Shown piece after piece: positions 31,878 through 43,348 of a DNA stretch of 64,000 nt. Position numbers and translations under genes: made by a program. The notes beneath the pieces are model-generated. The model searched no databases, had not been told where the DNA came from, and saw only the letters and a list, made by a program, of their open reading frames with translations. The stretch covers positions 62,001 to 126,000 of the forward strand of contig NZ_KQ948736.1 of assembly GCF_001514195.1 (NCBI RefSeq), given 5' to 3'. Source of the stretch: Streptomyces griseorubiginosus (GTDB lineage: Bacteria > Actinomycetota > Actinomycetes > Streptomycetales > Streptomycetaceae). The first letter of the stretch is position 1, and each line of letters begins with the position of its first letter.

Positions 31878-33206
31878 TCAAGAGCCGCAGGCGGACAGGA
31901 GTCCGGCCACCTCCTCGGACAGGGACCGGGCGAGCAGGTCCAGGTCGGGCACCGCTTCCGCGTCCGCGACCAGGCCGTAGTGGACCTGTCCCCGGTACGT
32001 CGAGATCGCGACGGCGAGGGACTGGCCGCGGGCGAGCGGGGCGAACGGGTAGACCTCCGTGACCGGGTTGCCGCCGAGCTTCAGGCCGATGCTCGGCAGG
32101 GGCACGCTGGTGACCAGGATGTCGAACCAGAGCCGGGCGCCCTGGCTGACCAGCGGGCCGCCGAGCCGGTGGCCGAGGGCCGGGACGTGGTCGGCGAGCA
32201 GGGCGACCGCGCCCGCGCCCCGGTTGGAGCCCGCGTCCTTGTTGCGGTCCATGGCCCTGCGGACCGTGTCGAGGCGGCCCAGCGGGTCGGGGTCGGAGAC
32301 CGGAAGCCGTATCAGGTAACCGGAGAGCCGGTTGCCCTGTGGGTGCGCGGTGCGCGGACGGCGCTTGGAGACGGGGATCAGCGCGCGGGGCGCCACGCCC
32401 GCACTGCCGTCGCCGCGTTCGTCCAGCCAGCGGCGCAGGGCGCCCGCGACGACGGCGATCAGGACGTCGTTGACGGTGCCGCCGCGGGACTTGCGGACGC
32501 GGTGCACATCGTCGAGGTCGACGACGACTCCCGCGGTGCGGCGGGTGCCGCTCGGCTCGGCGGTGAGCGCCTGGGAGGAGCGCACGGCCACGGACGACAG
32601 GGCCACGCAGGCGCCGATGTCGAGGGCGCGGCCGAGGTCGGAGACGGCGCCCCGGACGAGGCCGGGCAGGCTGCGCACGTCCGGCAGCAGGCTCTTGGCG
32701 GGCTCCTCGGGGCGTGGCCTGCGCTCGGGCAGGTCCATCGGGTCCAGGACGGCGGCGGCGAGCGTCAGCGCGCGCAGTCCGTCGGCCAGGGCGTGGTGGA
32801 ACTTGAAGAGCACGGCGAAGGAGACACCGTCCTCGCCCGGCAGCACGTGGGCCTCCCAGGGCGGGCGGTCCCGGTCGAGCGGCCGCTGCATGAGCCGGCC
32901 CGCCTCGCTGTGGAAGTCGGCGGTCGGGGCGTGCAGCAGGACGTGCCGGAGCGGGTCGAAGTCGGGGTCGGGCACGCGCGCGGCGCCCCCGAAGGCGTAC
33001 GGGAGGCCGAGCGGCCACGCGTCCCGGATCCGCATCCTGAGGCCGGGCACGGCGGCGGCCCGGACCGCGAGCAGATCGGCCGCGTGGGCGCCCGCGGTGG
33101 GCGAGTGCGCCGTGAAGACGCCGAGTGCTCCCAGGTGCATCGGGTGCTCGGCGGTTTCCATGTTCCAGAACGCCAGGTCGAGAGGGGCGAGCAGGTCTGA
33201 AGTCAA
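31878..33206 (-). CDS. Wax ester synthase/diacylglycerol acyltransferase (WS/DGAT)
   Basis: The 442-residue protein has the acyltransferase active-site motif HHALADG (137-143, HHxxxDG) and downstream family motifs VNDVLIAVVAGALRRWL, NRLSGYLIRLP and the late PLPSIGL-type segment (NIPG in other members is replaced by SVPLPS). These enzymes esterify diacylglycerol or fatty alcohol with acyl-CoA and build triacylglycerol storage droplets in Streptomyces and mycobacteria. The start used is TTG at 33206, with GAGG upstream; no ATG lies closer to the conserved N-terminus (LAPLDLAFWNMET). It stands alone. The actual donor and acceptor are not predictable. Confidence 0.88.
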   Translation of the reverse strand: MTSDLLAPLDLAFWNMETAEHPMHLGALGVFTAHSPTAGAHAADLLAVRAAAVPGLRMRIRDAWPLGLPYAFGGAARVPDPDFDPLRHVLLHAPTADFHSEAGRLMQRPLDRDRPPWEAHVLPGEDGVSFAVLFKFHHALADGLRALTLAAAVLDPMDLPERRPRPEEPAKSLLPDVRSLPGLVRGAVSDLGRALDIGACVALSSVAVRSSQALTAEPSGTRRTAGVVVDLDDVHRVRKSRGGTVNDVLIAVVAGALRRWLDERGDGSAGVAPRALIPVSKRRPRTAHPQGNRLSGYLIRLPVSDPDPLGRLDTVRRAMDRNKDAGSNRGAGAVALLADHVPALGHRLGGPLVSQGARLWFDILVTSVPLPSIGLKLGGNPVTEVYPFAPLARGQSLAVAISTYRGQVHYGLVADAEAVPDLDLLARSLSEEVAGLLSACGS

Positions 33207-33377
33207 TGGCTTGCCTCGCGTCGACGACGGGTGGACCAGCAGTCAATCGCCCTCCGGCGATTACGGTCAAGTACGATCAAGCTACGCACAGTTAACAGCA
33301 GATTACGTTCGAGTCGCTGGCGCAAGGGGTGGGACACAAGAGGCGTACGCGATCAACCGCCGGTTGCAGCACAGGGT

Positions 33378-33824
33378 TCAGCCGCCGGGGGTCCGCTTGA
33401 GGTAGGTGGCCGTCTCGGCGAAGCCCAGTCGGCGGTAGAAGTCGGCGGCCCTGCGCGTCGGCACGCACACCTCAACGTCGGCGGCCCGCTCGGCGGCCTC
33501 CAGCACCGCGCGCACGAGCCGTGAGCCGAGCCCACGGCCGCGCAGTTCCGCCTCGACGGTGAGCTCCAGGAGTTCGAGGACCGTGCCCCCGGCGAACAAC
33601 GTGGGCACGCGGACGGCGTACACGTACCCGACCACACGCCCGCCGTCCTCGGCCGCCAGGAACTCGGCCCGGCCGGCCGCCGCGGAGGCGAGGACCGCGG
33701 GGAAGGTGACCGTCCTGAAGCGGCCCGGTTCCGGGATGTGGCTCGTGGTGAAGGCGCGGAGCAGGCGGAGGACGTCGTCCGCGTCGGCCGCCCGCACCGC
33801 GCGGACCGTCACCTCGGGTCTCAC
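33378..33824 (-). CDS. GNAT-family N-acetyltransferase
   Basis: The 148-residue protein (159 if the ATG at 33857 is used) has VRAVRAADADDVLRLL at the start, the pantetheine loop LRGRGLGSRLVRAVLEAA, and FYRRLGFAETATYLKR at the end, a complete GNAT fold. The GTG at 33824 has GAGG upstream and matches the family N-terminus; the ATG at 33857 would put the start four bases after the glgC stop. It follows glgC on the same strand and may be read from its transcript. The substrate is unknown. Confidence 0.8.
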   Translation of the reverse strand: MRPEVTVRAVRAADADDVLRLLRAFTTSHIPEPGRFRTVTFPAVLASAAAGRAEFLAAEDGGRVVGYVYAVRVPTLFAGGTVLELLELTVEAELRGRGLGSRLVRAVLEAAERAADVEVCVPTRRAADFYRRLGFAETATYLKRTPGG

Positions 33825-33861
33825 CGCGCGGACCCTCGACCAGTTCCCGCTCCGCATCCGC

Positions 33862-35082
33862 CTACGACACCAGCTGCCCCTTCCCCAGGGCGATCACCCC
33901 GCCCTTGGACACCGTGTACAGCTCCGCGTCCCGCTCCGGGTTCACTCCGATCGTGGCGCCCGGCGGCACCTCGACGTTCTTGTCGATGACCGCGCCCCGG
34001 ACCACCGCGCCCCGGCCGATCTTGACGTTGTCGTGGAGCACCGAGCCCTGGACGACCGCGCCCGGGTCGACCAGGACGCCGGGCGACAGGACGGAACGGG
34101 TGACCTGGCCGCGGATGAGACAGCCGGCACTGATGATGGACTCGCTCGCGATGCCCCCGGCGTTGAAGCGGGCCGGGGAGAGCTGGCCGGAGTGGGTGTA
34201 GATGGGCCACTGCCGGTTGTAGAGGTTGAAGGCGGGGCGCTCGGCGATCAGGTCCATGTGGGCGTCGTAGTAGGCGTCCAGGGTGCCCACGTCCCGCCAG
34301 TAGCCGCGGTCGCGGCTGGTCTCGCCGGGGACGTGGTTGGCGCTGAAGTCGTAGAGCTGGGCCTCGCCGCGGTCGGTGAGCTGCGGGAGGATCGAGCCGC
34401 CCATGTCGTGGACGGAGTTCTCGTCCTCGGAGTCCCGCTGGAGCGCCTCGATCAGGGCCTTGGTGGTGAAGATGTAGTTGCCCATCGAGGCGTACACGGT
34501 CTCCGGGTCGTCCGCGAGACCGGGCGGATCGGCGGGCTTCTCCAGGAACCGCTCCACCGTGAGGCCGTCCGAGCCCGGCGAGATCACCCCGAAGGAGGAG
34601 GACTCCGAGCGCGGGACCCGGATCCCGGCCACCGTGACGCCCGCGCCGGACTCGATGTGCTGCGCGAGCATCTGGCGCGGGTCCATCCGGTACACATGGT
34701 CGGCGCCGAACACCGCCACGTACTCCGGACGCTCGTCGTAGATCAGGTTCAGGGACTGGAGGATCGCGTCCGCACTGCCCAGGTACCAGCGCGGACCGAG
34801 GCGCTGCTGGGCGGGCACCGGCGTGATGTAGTTGCCGAGCAGGCTCGACATCCGCCAGGTGGTGGTGATGTGCCGGTCCAGCGAGTGCGACTTGTACTGC
34901 GTGAGCACGCAGATGCGCAGGATGTCGCCGTTGACGAGGTTGGAGAGCACGAAGTCGACGAGGCGGTACGTGCCTCCGAACGTGACCGCCGGTTTCGCGC
35001 GGTCAGTGGTCAGGGGCATCAGGCGTTTGCCCTCTCCGCCCGCCAGTACGATGCCGAGCACCGAAGGTCCACCACGACGCAT
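33862..35082 (-). CDS. glgC: Glucose-1-phosphate adenylyltransferase
   Basis: The 406-residue enzyme makes ADP-glucose from glucose-1-phosphate and ATP for glycogen and maltosyl-phosphate synthesis. The nucleotidyltransferase motif is [17 protein letters not shown] (8-24), followed by KPAVTFGG, the substrate loop [15 protein letters not shown] and YWRDVGT. A C-terminal left-handed beta helix (about 300-400) ends [15 protein letters not shown] lies upstream of the ATG at 35082. It follows glgA with a 49-bp gap on the same strand. In actinobacteria the GlgA partner uses ADP-glucose to make maltose-1-phosphate, so the pair probably feeds both glycogen and GlgE routes. Confidence 0.95.
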   Translation of the reverse strand: MRRGGPSVLGIVLAGGEGKRLMPLTTDRAKPAVTFGGTYRLVDFVLSNLVNGDILRICVLTQYKSHSLDRHITTTWRMSSLLGNYITPVPAQQRLGPRWYLGSADAILQSLNLIYDERPEYVAVFGADHVYRMDPRQMLAQHIESGAGVTVAGIRVPRSESSSFGVISPGSDGLTVERFLEKPADPPGLADDPETVYASMGNYIFTTKALIEALQRDSEDENSVHDMGGSILPQLTDRGEAQLYDFSANHVPGETSRDRGYWRDVGTLDAYYDAHMDLIAERPAFNLYNRQWPIYTHSGQLSPARFNAGGIASESIISAGCLIRGQVTRSVLSPGVLVDPGAVVQGSVLHDNVKIGRGAVVRGAVIDKNVEVPPGATIGVNPERDAELYTVSKGGVIALGKGQLVS

Positions 35083-35131
35083 GGCCGCTCCCCTCACCCT
35101 GGTTTGAACCATGCCTGCCCTTGAGCGGGGC

Positions 35132-36286
35132 TTAGTACGCCTGTTTGACGATCTCCTCGTAGAGCCGGACCGTGCGCCGGGCGACGGCGTCCCAGCCGAA
35201 CTCGCCCACCGCGCGCTCCCGGCCCGCCTCGCCCATCCGGCGGGCCCTCTCCGGATCTCCGATCACGGAGTCGAGTGCCCGCGCGAGGGCCGGCTCGAAC
35301 GCGTCGTCGACATCCACGAGCAAACCGGTCCCGCCGTCGTCCACGACCTCGGGAATGCCGCCGACCCGTGAGGCGACCACGGGGGTCCCGCAGGCCATCG
35401 CCTCCAGGTTGACGATCCCGAGGGGTTCGTACACCGAGGGGCAGACGAACACGGCGGCGTGGGTGAGGAGCTGGATCACCTCGGGGCGCGGCAGCATCTG
35501 CGGGATCCAGTGCACGCCCTCGCGGACCCGGCTCAGCTCCTCGAAGAGCTCGCGGAACTCCCGGTCGATCTCGGGGGTGTCCGGGGCGCCCGCGCACAGC
35601 ACCACCTGTGCCGCCGGGTCGATGTCCCGCACCGCGCGCAGCAGGTGGGGCACGCCCTTCTGGCGGGTGATGCGGCCGACGAACAGCACGAAGGGGCGGC
35701 CGCGGTCCAGGCCGATGCGGTCCAGTACGTCGGTGCCGTGGTCCGGTCGGTACAGGGCGGTGTCGATGCCGTTGTGCACGATGTGGACCTTGGCCGGATC
35801 CAGTGCCGGGTAGCAGCCGAGGATGTCCTCGCGCATCGCCCCGGACACGGCGATCACCGCGTCGGCGGTCTCGATCGCGGTGCGCTCGGCCCAGCTGGAC
35901 AGGGCGTACCCGCCGCCGAGCTGCTCGGCCTTCCAGGGCCGCAGCGGTTCCAGGGAGTGGGCGGTCATCACGTGCGGGATGCCGTGCAGCAGCTTGCCGA
36001 AATGACCCGCGAGGTTGGCGTACCAGGTGTGCGAGTGGACCAGTTCGCGGTCCTCGAGCCCGGCCGCCATGGACAGGTCCACGGAGAAGGTGCGCAGCGC
36101 GTCGTTGGCGGCGTCCAGCGCCGACCAGGGCCGGTGCCGGATCACTCCGTCCCCGCGGCCCTCGCCCCAGCAGTGCACATCGAGGTCGACGAGGGACCTC
36201 AACTCCCGGGCGAGGAACTCGACATGGACACCCGCGCCGCCGTACACGTCCGGCGGGTACTCCCGGGTCAGCAGGCCCACTCGCAC
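35132..36286 (-). CDS. glgA: Actinobacterial-type glycogen synthase / ADP-glucose:glucose-1-phosphate transferase (GlgA/GlgM)
   Basis: The 384-residue GT-B glycosyltransferase starts [20 protein letters not shown], matching the N-terminus and length of the mycobacterial GlgM/GlgA protein (about 387 residues). The GT4 signature lies in [20 protein letters not shown] (about 300-320), with the catalytic Glu in that block, and [13 protein letters not shown] in the second domain. Mycobacterial GlgM uses ADP-glucose and glucose-1-phosphate to make alpha-maltose-1-phosphate. The GTG at 36286, behind GGGGG, is chosen over an ATG at 36322. It is directly upstream of glgC, so substrate supply and use are linked. 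Confidence 0.9.
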   Translation of the reverse strand: MRVGLLTREYPPDVYGGAGVHVEFLARELRSLVDLDVHCWGEGRGDGVIRHRPWSALDAANDALRTFSVDLSMAAGLEDRELVHSHTWYANLAGHFGKLLHGIPHVMTAHSLEPLRPWKAEQLGGGYALSSWAERTAIETADAVIAVSGAMREDILGCYPALDPAKVHIVHNGIDTALYRPDHGTDVLDRIGLDRGRPFVLFVGRITRQKGVPHLLRAVRDIDPAAQVVLCAGAPDTPEIDREFRELFEELSRVREGVHWIPQMLPRPEVIQLLTHAAVFVCPSVYEPLGIVNLEAMACGTPVVASRVGGIPEVVDDGGTGLLVDVDDAFEPALARALDSVIGDPERARRMGEAGRERAVGEFGWDAVARRTVRLYEEIVKQAY

Positions 36287-36324
36287 CCGGAACCCCCTGT
36301 CTTTCGGCTGGTCGGCTTTCATGG

Positions 36325-37056
36325 TCACCCAGATGTGCCGCGCGGGGAAGAGCGCGGGGCTCGTGTGAAGCAACAGTCACCGCACACGCCGCCTCCCGGC
36401 AACCGGTAGTACAGACAGCAGCTGCGGCGGCGGAGGGTGCGGGGGTCGAGGGCGCCTTCGAGCAGCGGATGGGCGAGGAGTTCGGCCGCGAGAGCGCGGG
36501 CGCGGGCACCGGCGCCGTGGGGGCCCAGTTGCCGGACGGCTCCCACGAGCGCCGAGGCCGCGTTGCCCCACAGCAGTCCGGAGGCCGGCCGGTAAGCGGT
36601 GCGCAAGGCCGCGGCCAGGGGTTCGAGGTGGCCGTGCAGGACGACGTCGGCGAGGGTCCGTGCGTCACCCTGCAGGGACTCCCCCGGTTCCCGGGGAGCC
36701 AGCCAGAGGTCCTCGGGCGCGCTGCCGTCGGGGTCCCAGTGCAGGCGCCCGGGCGAAAGGTCGGGAATCCGGCCGTAGACCGCCGCACAGCCGAGCGCCG
36801 CGGACCACAGCCGGGCCGCGAGGCCCAGGTGGGCGATGGAGGCCGCGATCCGGGGCTCGGGGGCGTCCAGGGCGTCGGCGACCTTCCGAATACGAAAAGT
36901 CAGTGGATTTCCGTAAACATCCGATGACGCGTTCTCGTAGACTTGTGCGAGAGTCGGCAGCGCCGGGCGCGAGGTCTCGGCGGGGTCGCCGATCGTGCGT
37001 AGGACGAAGAAGGCGCCGAGCGGTCGCAGCGCCGCGAGTTCCGGGTCGAGGTCCAC
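36325..37056 (-). CDS. FhuF-like (2Fe-2S)-binding protein, possible ferric-siderophore reductase
   Basis: The protein is 243 residues from GTG 37056, or longer if an upstream GTG at 37107 is used; neither has a clear Shine-Dalgarno, so the start is uncertain. The C-terminal SCCLYYRLPGGGVCGDCC supplies the CC-x10-CxxC ligand set of FhuF-type [2Fe-2S] proteins. Residues 1-190 are helical and lack other motifs. FhuF proteins reduce ferric iron in hydroxamate siderophores in the cytoplasm. No siderophore transporter is adjacent; the gene lies 38 bp upstream of glgA on the same strand. A short low-GC patch (about 36885-36950) lies in the coding region. Confidence 0.8.
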   Translation of the reverse strand: MDLDPELAALRPLGAFFVLRTIGDPAETSRPALPTLAQVYENASSDVYGNPLTFRIRKVADALDAPEPRIAASIAHLGLAARLWSAALGCAAVYGRIPDLSPGRLHWDPDGSAPEDLWLAPREPGESLQGDARTLADVVLHGHLEPLAAALRTAYRPASGLLWGNAASALVGAVRQLGPHGAGARARALAAELLAHPLLEGALDPRTLRRRSCCLYYRLPGGGVCGDCCFTRAPRSSPRGTSG

Positions 37057-37284
37057 GACCAGCAGTAGTACCAAGGCCCCTAGGGGCGCCCCGCAGGGGC
37101 CCTCCACCCCGTGTCACCCGCCCTGGGGAGGACACGGACCGTTTTGTACTCCATCGGCAGTAGGACCCATTGCCTGCTCAGGTACGACGACGGGAAGAAC
37201 TTTTACGGGCATCGTGTTGGTCATGGAAGACGACCGTTCGTCGCGCCGGGCACACCGCCCACGCCTCACGCAGAGGAGCTGCTC

Positions 37285-39863
<2,579 letters not shown>

Positions 39864-41303
39864 ATGAGCACTACAGCGCAGATCGGCGTCACGGGCCTCG
39901 CGGTCATGGGCCGCAACCTGGCCCGCAACTTCGCCCGCAACGGCTATACGGTCGCCCTGCACAACCGGACCGCGTCGCGTACGCACGCCCTGGTCGAGGA
40001 GTTCGGGAGCGAGGGCGACTTCATCGCGGCCGAGACCGCCAAGGAGTTCGTGGCGGCCCTGGAGCGGCCGCGCCGGCTGGTCATCATGGTGAAGGCCGGG
40101 GAGCCGACCGACGCGGTGATCCAGGAGTTCGCGCCGCTGCTCGAGCCCGGCGACATGATCATCGACGGCGGCAACGCCCACTTCGCGGACACCCGGCGCC
40201 GGGAGCGTGAACTGCGGGAGCAGGGCATCCACTTCGTCGGCATGGGCGTCTCCGGCGGCGAGGAGGGCGCGCTCAACGGCCCGAGCATCATGCCGGGCGG
40301 CCCGAAGGAGTCGTACGACTCGCTCGGCCCGATGCTGGAGAAGATCTCCGCGAAGGCGGCCGACGGGTCGCCGTGCGTGACCCACGTCGGTCCCGACGGG
40401 GCCGGGCACTTCGTGAAGATGGTGCACAACGGCATCGAGTACGCCGACATGCAGCTGATCGGCGAGGCGTACCAGCTGCTGCGCGATGTCGCCGGGTACT
40501 CCCCCGCGCAGATCGCGGGCATCTTCCGCACCTGGAACACGGGTCGACTGGACTCGTACCTGATCGAGATCACGGCCGAGGTGCTGTCCCACGTGGACGC
40601 GGAGACGGGCAAGCCGTTCGTGGACGTGGTGGTGGACCAGGCCGAGCAGAAGGGCACGGGTCGCTGGACCGTTCAGATCGCCCTCGACCTGGGTGTCCCG
40701 GTCTCGGGCATCGCGGAGGCGGTCTTCGCGCGCTCGCTGTCCGGCCACGCGGAACTGCGGGAGGCGTCCCGCGGTCTCGCCGGGCCCAAGGCGTCGCCGC
40801 TGTCCGAGTCCGAGGCGGGTGCCTTCGCGGACCGGGTCGAGCAGGCGCTGTACGCCTCGAAGATCGTGTCGTACACGCAGGGCTTCCACGAGATCGCGGC
40901 CGCGCGTGAGGAGTACGACTGGGACATCGACCTGGGCGCCGTCTCCGCGATCTGGCGCGGTGGCTGCATCATCCGGGCGGCCTTCCTGGACCGGATCCGC
41001 TCGGCGTACGACACCCGCGCGGACCTGCCGAGCCTGCTCTCCGACGACACGTTCGCCCAGGAGATCGCCGACGCGCAGGACGACTGGCGTGACGTGATCA
41101 TCGCGGCGACGCGGCAGGGGGTTCCGGTGCCCGGGTTCTCGGCGGCCCTTGCCTACTACGACGCGCTGCGCGCCGAGCGGCTGCCGGCTGCGCTCACGCA
41201 GGGGCAGCGGGACTTCTTCGGTGCGCACACCTACCGGCGCACGGACCGCGACGGCTCGTTCCACACGCTGTGGGGCGGGGACCGGTCCGAGGTGACGGGC
41301 TGA
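39864..41303 (+). CDS. gnd: 6-phosphogluconate dehydrogenase, decarboxylating (NADP-type)
   Basis: The 479-residue enzyme converts 6-phosphogluconate to ribulose-5-phosphate and CO2 with NADP in the pentose phosphate pathway. It has the Rossmann start IGVTGLAVMGRNLARN (about 7-22) with NRT for NADP, the substrate motif VGMGVSGGEEGALNGPSIMPGG, the catalytic KMVHNGIEYADMQLI with the Lys and HN pair, and C-terminal GAHTYRRTD. Length fits the classical long homodimeric form rather than the short NAD enzyme also found in Streptomyces. AGGAG lies upstream of the ATG, and a strong hairpin follows the stop. Confidence 0.96.
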   Translation: MSTTAQIGVTGLAVMGRNLARNFARNGYTVALHNRTASRTHALVEEFGSEGDFIAAETAKEFVAALERPRRLVIMVKAGEPTDAVIQEFAPLLEPGDMIIDGGNAHFADTRRRERELREQGIHFVGMGVSGGEEGALNGPSIMPGGPKESYDSLGPMLEKISAKAADGSPCVTHVGPDGAGHFVKMVHNGIEYADMQLIGEAYQLLRDVAGYSPAQIAGIFRTWNTGRLDSYLIEITAEVLSHVDAETGKPFVDVVVDQAEQKGTGRWTVQIALDLGVPVSGIAEAVFARSLSGHAELREASRGLAGPKASPLSESEAGAFADRVEQALYASKIVSYTQGFHEIAAAREEYDWDIDLGAVSAIWRGGCIIRAAFLDRIRSAYDTRADLPSLLSDDTFAQEIADAQDDWRDVIIAATRQGVPVPGFSAALAYYDALRAERLPAALTQGQRDFFGAHTYRRTDRDGSFHTLWGGDRSEVTG

Positions 41304-41322
41304 TCGTCGCGCGGACGAGGCA

Positions 41323-41348
41323 GGGGGACCACCGGTGGGTGGTCCCCC
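41323..41348 (+). terminator. Rho-independent-type terminator after gnd
   Basis: GGGGGACCACC-ggtg-GGTGGTCCCCC forms a perfect 11-bp stem with a 4-nt loop, followed by CTCTTGTCT. It begins 20 bp after the gnd stop. Confidence 0.85.
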
Positions 41349-41366
41349 TCTTGTCTGTGCTCCCCG

Positions 41367-41639
41367 TCAGGTGAGCGGCGGTCCCGGTTCCGGGTTCGGC
41401 ACGGGCTCGGGGCCGGGCGGAACGGGGTCGGGGCCCGGCGGAACGGGGTCGGGGCCCGGCGGAACGGGGTCGGGGCCCGGCGGAACCGGGGAGGGCGCCG
41501 GGTCGGGGGCCGGGCCGGGTCCTGGTGTCGGGGTCGGGTTCGGGGGTGCCGGGGGTTCCGGTGCCGGACCCGGTGTGGGGACCGGGCCGGGGCCCGGGGT
41601 GGGACCCGGGGGGACGGGGTCGGGGTACGGGTTGGTCAT
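41367..41639 (-). CDS. Small proline-rich protein with repeated VPPGPDP units
   Basis: The 90-residue protein is about half proline, beginning MTNPYPDPVPPGPTPGPG and including four near-identical seven-residue units of type VPPGPDP near the C-terminus. The units come from 21-bp tandem repeats at about 41400-41485. GGAGG five bases before the ATG at 41639 supports translation. There is no signal peptide, so it would be cytosolic or translated as part of a longer ORF that extends upstream in frame. No function is recognised. It converges on the gnd terminator. Confidence 0.5.
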   Translation of the reverse strand: MTNPYPDPVPPGPTPGPGPVPTPGPAPEPPAPPNPTPTPGPGPAPDPAPSPVPPGPDPVPPGPDPVPPGPDPVPPGPEPVPNPEPGPPLT

Positions 41640-42397
41640 CAGATCCTCCAGCCAGTCGATCGACACCGGCACGGTTTCGTGTGCCGCCGTCTCCGGACTA
41701 CTCCCCACGTACCCGCGAGCCTTCCTGGCAGTCACTCGGGGGTGTGAGGGGTGGGGGCCGGGTGGGGGTGTTGGGGGTGTGGAGGGGGGCGGGGGTTCGG
41801 CTGGGTTTTTGGGTTCTGGTGCCGGGAGGCGGGGGGGTTCGGGGGCTTCGGGGTCTGGTGCCGCGTGGGGCGGTGGGGGTCGGGAGCGTCGGGTCCTGGC
41901 GCCGGGTGGGGCGGTGGGGGTCGGGAGCGTCGGGTCCTGGCGCCGGATGGGGCGGCGGAGTTCGGGAGCGTCGGGTCCTGGCGCCGGATGGGGCGGCGGG
42001 GTTCGGGAGCGTCGGGTTCTGGCGCCGGGTGAGGCCGAGGTGCTGATGTACGGCGGGCCGGTGGAGCGGCGGCGCGGCGAGGCTACGGCTCGGGCGTCGG
42101 CCGGGGCTTGCGGAGGGCGGGGCAGCGGCTCAGGGGCAGTGAGGGGCACGGCGCAGGAATCGACGGGGAACGCAGCCGACGCGGCGGCGATGCTCACGCA
42201 GCGGTGGGACACCCGCTCAAGGACGGTGCGGCTTCGGCGCCGCAGGCGGCAGGGCCCTGCTCGTGGAGCTGCCGTGCCGTGGCCGACGGGTCGGCGGGAC
42301 TGTCGGAGTCACAGGGCCGCGCCCCATGCGGCGACTGGAGCCGCGGCCCTGGTCACAGGCGTCGGCCACGTCGCCGCCCCATGCGGCGCCGCAGTTG
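41640..42397. other. 758-bp region without a supported gene, GC-rich tandem repeats and hairpins
   Basis: The region contains a 41-bp tandem array (41840-42044) and, near 42310-42350, an inverted repeat CAGGGCCGCG with CGCGGCCCTG. The motif GCCCCATGCGGCG occurs twice (about 42322 and 42379), each able to form a small hairpin. ORFs crossing this segment owe their length to composition, and the 41-bp period shifts frame at every unit, so coding is unlikely. Confidence 0.5.
41840..42044. repeat. Five tandem copies of a 41-bp GC-rich unit (minisatellite)
   Basis: Units start at 41840, 41881, 41922, 41963 and 42004. The core CGGGAGCGTCGGGTCCTGGC is nearly invariant in units two to five; unit one is more diverged. 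A partial older unit precedes the array. The period is not a multiple of three, so this is not a protein repeat. No spacers are present, so it is not a CRISPR. Confidence 0.88.
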
Positions 42398-42748
42398 TCA
42401 GAAGCCCTCGGGGTTCGCCTTCAGCCAGTCCTTCGCTGCTCGGAGCAGGTTCGGGTCGGCGGCGGGGGCTTCGTCGGGGTGGCGTTCGGCCCACTTGACG
42501 ACGTACGGGCACAGCGGAGCCACGGGTACACCCTCGCGGGCCGCGATGGCGTAGAGCTCACGGGCCAGGGAGCCGGCGATGCCTTTTCCCTCGTGGGCCG
42601 GTTCGACGATGGTGTGGACCGGGACCAGGGCGCGCTCGGGAGACTCGAGGACGAAGTACTGGATGTGGCCCACGACTTCGCCTCCCCCGGAACCGAACGC
42701 CTCCAGGCGCCCGGCCTGTCGGTCGTCGCGGATCTCGATGTCGCTCAT
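42398..42748 (-). CDS. Small GNAT-type (YidJ-like) N-acetyltransferase
   Basis: The 116-residue protein fits the short COG2388 acetyltransferase family: GGGEVVGHIQYFVLE, the CoA-loop equivalent HTIVEPAHEGKGIAGSLAREL and the ending LCPYVVKWAERHPD. The ATG at 42748 has AGGAG upstream, while the longer frame is an Arg-rich artefact overlapping panD. The gene is 34 bp downstream of panD on the same strand and probably co-transcribed. The family has no firm substrate. Confidence 0.87.
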   Translation of the reverse strand: MSDIEIRDDRQAGRLEAFGSGGGEVVGHIQYFVLESPERALVPVHTIVEPAHEGKGIAGSLARELYAIAAREGVPVAPLCPYVVKWAERHPDEAPAADPNLLRAAKDWLKANPEGF

Positions 42749-42782
42749 GGGCACGCTCCTGGTCCGAAGGTGGTCGGGCGGG

Positions 42783-43202
42783 TCAGACCGACACCGCCTG
42801 CGGGCTGCGCTCCTGGTCCGACCCCGGCACCGGCTCGGACGGATCGGCCCCGAGCGCGATGATGCGGTTGTCCCGGTCCACGTGCACGACCCGGGGTTCA
42901 AGTGCCCGCGCCTCGGCGTCGGTCACCTGAGCGTAACTGATGATGATCACCAGATCTCCGGGATGCACGAGATGGGCGGCGGCACCGTTGATCCCGACGA
43001 CACCGGAACCGCGCTCGCCTTCGATGACGTACGTCTCCAACCGGGCGCCGTTGGTGATGTCGACGATGTGGACGAGCTCACCGGGCAGCAGATCGGCGGC
43101 GTCGAGAAGATCCGCGTCGATGGTCACCGATCCCACGTAGTGCAGGTCGGCCTGGGTGACGGTGGCGCGGTGGATCTTGGACTTGAACATGGTACGCAGC
43201 AT
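42783..43202 (-). CDS. panD: Aspartate 1-decarboxylase precursor
   Basis: The 139-residue proenzyme makes beta-alanine for pantothenate and CoA. The self-cleavage site is G24-S25 in HYVGSVTID, which generates the pyruvoyl cofactor; K9 and Y22 equivalents are in place and [12 protein letters not shown] is the substrate-binding segment. The ATG at 43202 has AGGAG seven bases upstream. It is followed by a GNAT gene. Pan genes panB and panC are not nearby. Confidence 0.95.
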   Translation of the reverse strand: MLRTMFKSKIHRATVTQADLHYVGSVTIDADLLDAADLLPGELVHIVDITNGARLETYVIEGERGSGVVGINGAAAHLVHPGDLVIIISYAQVTDAEARALEPRVVHVDRDNRIIALGADPSEPVPGSDQERSPQAVSV

Positions 43203-43348
43203 TTTCAACTCCTGGAAGACGGCTCCCTGCCTGCTTTGCGCAGGTCAAGGGCGGTCCTCACCGTACACGGGCGCGCGTCGGAGTCAATGGTCGCGGGGAA
43301 CATCGCTTCGGCTGACGCAGGTCAGACGCACCGGCGCCTCCGCCCCTC

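Noticed and set aside
41840..42044. CRISPR or ribosomal repeat array
   Set aside because: The 41-bp units directly abut, with no spacers, and no associated genes.
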